A stretch of DNA of 64,000 nucleotides, from positions 1,054,001 through 1,118,000 of the forward strand of contig JARGSG010000197.1 of NCBI GenBank assembly GCA_030374805.1. The letters run 5' to 3'. Below the pieces are notes generated by a model that was not told the origin of the DNA, searched no databases, and saw only the letters and a list, made by a program, of their open reading frames with translations. Origin of the DNA: Gracilaria gracilis (taxonomy: Eukaryota > Rhodophyta > Florideophyceae > Gracilariales > Gracilariaceae). Shown piece by piece: positions 60,656-64,000 of the stretch (positions are counted from its first letter, which is position 1; each line of letters begins with the position of its first letter). The position numbers and the translations under genes are program-made.

Positions 60656-60985
60656 TCAAACGCCAGTTCGCTTGCTCGGAGATAAATTAGGCGAAACAGA
60701 AACGCTGGCTCGATGATCAGATGAAGCTTGTACGCTTTTTGAAAAACTGGCAAGGGTAGCATCCAATTCACTTATCTTCGCTTCCATTTGATCGATCTGA
60801 GTAAAGACGTTATCCGAAAAAGATTTGAAACTTGTCTGCATCTCGGACAGAAGCTGTTGCACGTCACTCTCAATCTGTCTGTGCGAATCAATTTCGGCGT
60901 CGTTCACAGAGGGACTCGAGGGAATCTCCGTCGACATCATGGGCTGTGGCTCACCTTCAGCTTGGTTTGGTTGGGCGGAGTTCAT
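60656..60985 (-). CDS. HSBP1-type heat shock factor-binding coiled-coil protein
   Basis: HSBP1 is a small trimeric coiled-coil protein that binds heat shock factor 1 and dampens the heat-shock response. From the ATG at 60985 the protein has 109 residues. The core SDVQQLLSEMQTSFKSFSDN followed by VFTQIDQMEAKISELDATLA is a close match to the HSBP1 helix (VQxLLxQMQxKFQxMSDxI and IDDMxxRIDDLE), including the hydrophobic heptads. The flanks are acidic and serine-rich. The frame stays open upstream to another ATG at 61318, which would add 111 basic residues with a nuclear-signal-like PKKRQK; the usual family length (about 70-110) favours the short form, but the longer one is not excluded. Confidence 0.8.
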   Translation of the reverse strand: MNSAQPNQAEGEPQPMMSTEIPSSPSVNDAEIDSHRQIESDVQQLLSEMQTSFKSFSDNVFTQIDQMEAKISELDATLASFSKSVQASSDHRASVSVSPNLSPSKRTGV

Positions 60986-61318
60986 TTGCGTCGGAGTGGA
61001 AGCGGGAGAATATTGGGACGGAACGGTGCTTGACCGCCTCCGCAAACTAGCAGTTCGCTCTGCGCGCGGGTGAGTCGAGGGGAGGCGCTGGGGGCAGCGG
61101 TGATGTGTCAGCGGAACAAGCGTGGCGTCATCGTTGGAATTGGCTTTTTGACGCTTTTTGGGCCGAATACGAGGGGATAAGATACACGTGGATGCGAGCG
61201 AGCTGGCCGTGCCGTGCTGGATTGCTTCGGGTTTGATGATGCGGTTCCCCGTCACGGCTACGCCCTGGTGGTGGAATACCGCCACCGACAAGTGGTGAGG
61301 TCCCATCACCATCCGCAT

Positions 61319-64000
61319 GATGCATGATGCAGGTCACTCACCTCCCACGTACAACTTGTATATGCGTCTGTACCTACTACTAGGCGCGGGGGAACATGTG
61401 TTCGCTTCCATGAGGGACGTAGCGATGCAACACGAGAAACGGCTATCTCCGCAACGCCGTTAGATCCAAGTCGCGCAAGTATGAAAGGGGCCGTCAAATT
61501 GGAAACGAAGAGTGGCACTCCGTTCTATACGCAGAATTTTGTTTTCAACTGATGGTGGGGACAAGCCGGTTCTCTTCCGGACTCATTACCGTTACACACA
61601 AGGGCCCAACTAAATCAAACCGGCCTTTGTTCAGCAGTTGGGCATTGTATGCTATACCATCTGTTTGGTCAGGTCATAGTTTCTTTATGTTTCAAATTCT
61701 TGGTTCCGGGATCAACTGGTGATTCCAACTACTAGGCACAAGAGTTCCACATCTTGGTTGGCATAACAACTATATGAGATCTGATATTGGCCGGTGAGTC
61801 TTCTTCCCGTGAATGATCTCGAGTGGTTCCACGCACTACATATCTAACGGTTACTATCACTCAATAACGGTAGTTTCCTCAATATATAACTCGAACCATG
61901 GCCTTAACTTGTTCTTCAACGACCAGATCTCCGATGACTGCAAGAGCATAGATTCTCCTTAACGAGATGTGATGGTAAGCACATTCCATGAAATGCAAAC
62001 GACTTGGAAACCATGTTACTCTCAGTTGCGTAAGATATACATTCACAAAAGAAGATGGCAGATTCACGCAGAGTCTTGTTGGTAAAGCGTTCCAGGTGAC
62101 AGCACCATCGAGAAATGGCTTTTGTCAGGGAAACGGCGTTTCCAGCGAGGTCCACCTAATACATTATTGATTCCTACCTATCAGGAGTTACTCTCGAAGT
62201 TTACGAAACTAACGTTCAACAACGTCACTAATGAATGAACAGTTTCAGAACACTCTCAAGTCTGGTATCTTGTTCACTTTTTATGCCGTCATGCCGTCAT
62301 GAATGGCGTGGAAAACGAACGTGACTGCGACGTAGTTCTCGTCACTTGGGAAGCAAACATTAGAAGATGAGTCTGTGTAGCTGGATTTGCTGGCTCTAAT
62401 CATGACGGCAAAGCATTCGTACAGGTGTGATTGCTGCTAGACACCATGCTCACAAACAGCTGGAAGTCCCGTGGTGCCGCTCATATTTGTCAGTGAGTAA
62501 CAGATGTTCTAGTACTTCTGGTATTGACAACTGCTCTTGTATCTTTTTTGAGCGCCATCTCCACTCTTTCTCCGGTCCATGCCCGATGCCATGCAAGGAG
62601 TCCTCTTAAGAGCTTCGGTCACGTAATCACTGCCGTGAAACAAACAGTTTGATGATGATGGACGGGTGGACCTTCCATGTGCATTAACATCTGCCCGTGC
62701 AAGGATGTGTCCGTCATCCTCATGGTTGCAACGTTCCACTAATCTCTCCCGCTCCAACTACGTCATTCCCCGGTTCTAACGGTCAATAGGATTTATTCTT
62801 GTGATTCGTACGAACTCAAAAACCATGAGTTGCTTCTATGAAAAGCGGAGGGGTGAGCACCGAGAAACACGTAATTTGCATCAAGAAACACGATAACGAC
62901 TGTTCGGACACGAACAGAAACATGTTACGTTACCAACAACATTTCCTGTGTGCAGACCGCCAAACGGTCGGGTAAACGGTAGTCCTTGTATGATGTGTAT
63001 ATAAACTTCGCAGTCATGTCCCCAAGGAATTTACTCTTTGCTATTGTCGGTGAACGATCTTAGTGTTTTCATACTGCGCTTATTAAGCTGCCTATTTTAT
63101 TTTCCTTTGTATCAACTGTTGGATCTTTTTCATCGTTCTTGCCCCTAATACGAGTAACGGCTTCAGCACTACCTTGTTATTCACATTTTCGAAACCAAGT
63201 TTTGGCGGGGAAAAGTACAAAGGTACTCTAGAGATGCCAGAAGTACTTCGCAGGCAAGGTGAGGTTAATCAGCAAAGCGTGGCTTTTTCTGTCTCAAGTG
63301 CAGTCTGGGGATGTTCCCGCCTTCGTCCGATCTCGTGCGTATCAAAGATTTGTTTGGAGTCGGCTGTCTCGTGACTCACTTAATGGTGGTGTGAATGAAC
63401 CAGTATATTTCTGTTGACTGATATACTAGATACTGCAGAGTCTGCACTGACAGACTCTGCAGTGCAGACGTTTGGCTCTCAAGACGCGCTTTTGGGCACC
63501 GGCAAATTAATAGCTGCGCCTGGGTCATACAAGTTCCGCTATATAACTTTTGTTCTCACAAGCGAAAACATTCCTCAAACGAGTGGGACAACGCTGTATG
63601 CTGCCCAATGGGACACCAACCAAGTCTTGAATCTTTTTTGGCATGAGGAGAATCTGTATGTCTCGAGCCCGTTTCAGGATATTGACTGTGAAAGTTTATC
63701 GCTATGCCACCTTAATTCATCATCAGAAATGAAGTCACGCCATTAGAATTAATGGGACACATTCGAGTCCACAAGCAGCCATACCCAAACGACAAACTTC
63801 GACGTCGCTGGACCGATCTGCGCTTTTGGTGAGGGAGTGAGGGAGGCGTGGTACAATATTTCTAGCAGGGAGAGCTCTGAATCACCTCAAGACTTTGCCC
63901 CGCTCTTTTCCGTCGCCACAAGGTTTTTTAGTGCCAATTCACGTCGCCATGACGCAAAAGCTATGCTCCGAAGAATCGTTTATTCTCTTCTCTCTCTCTC
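61319..64000. other. Long region without a supported gene
   Basis: About 2.7 kb with only small frames. The longest with coding-like texture is 63414-63746 (plus, 110 residues, starting with TTG, containing YKFRYITFVLTSENIPQT), which might be part of a split gene but has no recognised motif. A strong inverted repeat lies at 63432-63463. The window ends in a CT tract. Confidence 0.4.
63432..63463. repeat. Inverted repeat with 13-bp perfect arms
   Basis: The arm actgcagagtctg (63432-63444) is the exact reverse complement of cagactctgcagt (63451-63463), with a 6-base loop. It could form a stable hairpin in DNA or RNA. Confidence 0.85.

Noticed and set aside
1-64000. tRNA genes, rRNA, CRISPR arrays, phage or plasmid modules
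   Set aside because: I looked for B-box-like ggttcgaatcc words with matching arms, rRNA segments and regularly spaced repeats and found none that hold. The genes are eukaryotic in type.

Overview
The window reads as nuclear DNA of a red alga, most likely a compact, intron-poor multicellular lineage of the Chondrus/Gracilaria type. That is an inference from gene style. It rests on eukaryotic housekeeping genes (proteasome alpha subunit, ribosomal protein uL2, cyclin H, a SAMHD1-type dNTPase, a Maf pyrophosphatase, an HSBP1-type protein), mostly intronless genes, a few very short introns (47-70 nt) with GT..AG ends and CTAAC-like branch points, a probable glycosyltransferase-sulfotransferase fusion suited to sulfated galactan synthesis, and degenerate non-LTR retrotransposon remnants. 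There are no operons; genes sit on both strands with short intergenic gaps.

Layout. 0-6 kb: 3' part of an unknown gene, a secreted glycine/serine-rich protein, then a gene-poor stretch with a short hairpin-bearing repeat (two copies) and a dead LINE 3' end. 6-16 kb: a GT92-type glycosyltransferase, a histidine-rich propeller-like protein, a giant Sel1-repeat protein, and proteasome subunit alpha-3 (PSMA4 type) whose start codon lies in a 29-nt first exon. 16-26 kb: an extremely GC-rich block with uL2, the glycosyltransferase-sulfotransferase fusion, a bZIP factor, a small polyQ protein, a cytochrome b5-fused front-end fatty acid desaturase and an alanine-rich secreted protein. 26-30 kb: a membrane-anchored TFIIB-like protein, a 29-bp perfect palindrome and two tail-to-tail LINE remnants. 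30-37 kb: a second GC-rich block with a DEG/ENaC-like channel candidate, a P-class PPR protein and a divergent HemF-like protein. 37-56 kb: a Kelch/coiled-coil protein, cyclin H, a secreted two-domain protein behind a clear TATA box, a large unknown protein with two inferred introns, Maf, a possible beta-barrel protein, a three-exon SAMHD1 homologue, and an unknown basic protein with an internal duplication. 57-58 kb: a sharply AT-rich island without a convincing gene. 59-61 kb: a PH-domain pseudokinase and an HSBP1-type coiled-coil protein. 61.3-64 kb: no convincing gene.

The glycosyltransferase, the fusion enzyme and the secreted proteins fit cell-wall or mucilage production; the desaturase fits the C20 polyunsaturated fatty acids typical of red algae; the PPR and HemF-like proteins look organelle-directed; the rest is core cell machinery. 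The most interesting items are the DEG/ENaC-like channel, the membrane-anchored TFIIB homologue, the glycosyltransferase-sulfotransferase fusion, the PH-pseudokinase and the divergent HemF relative. All family calls come from reading motifs by eye, without database searches.
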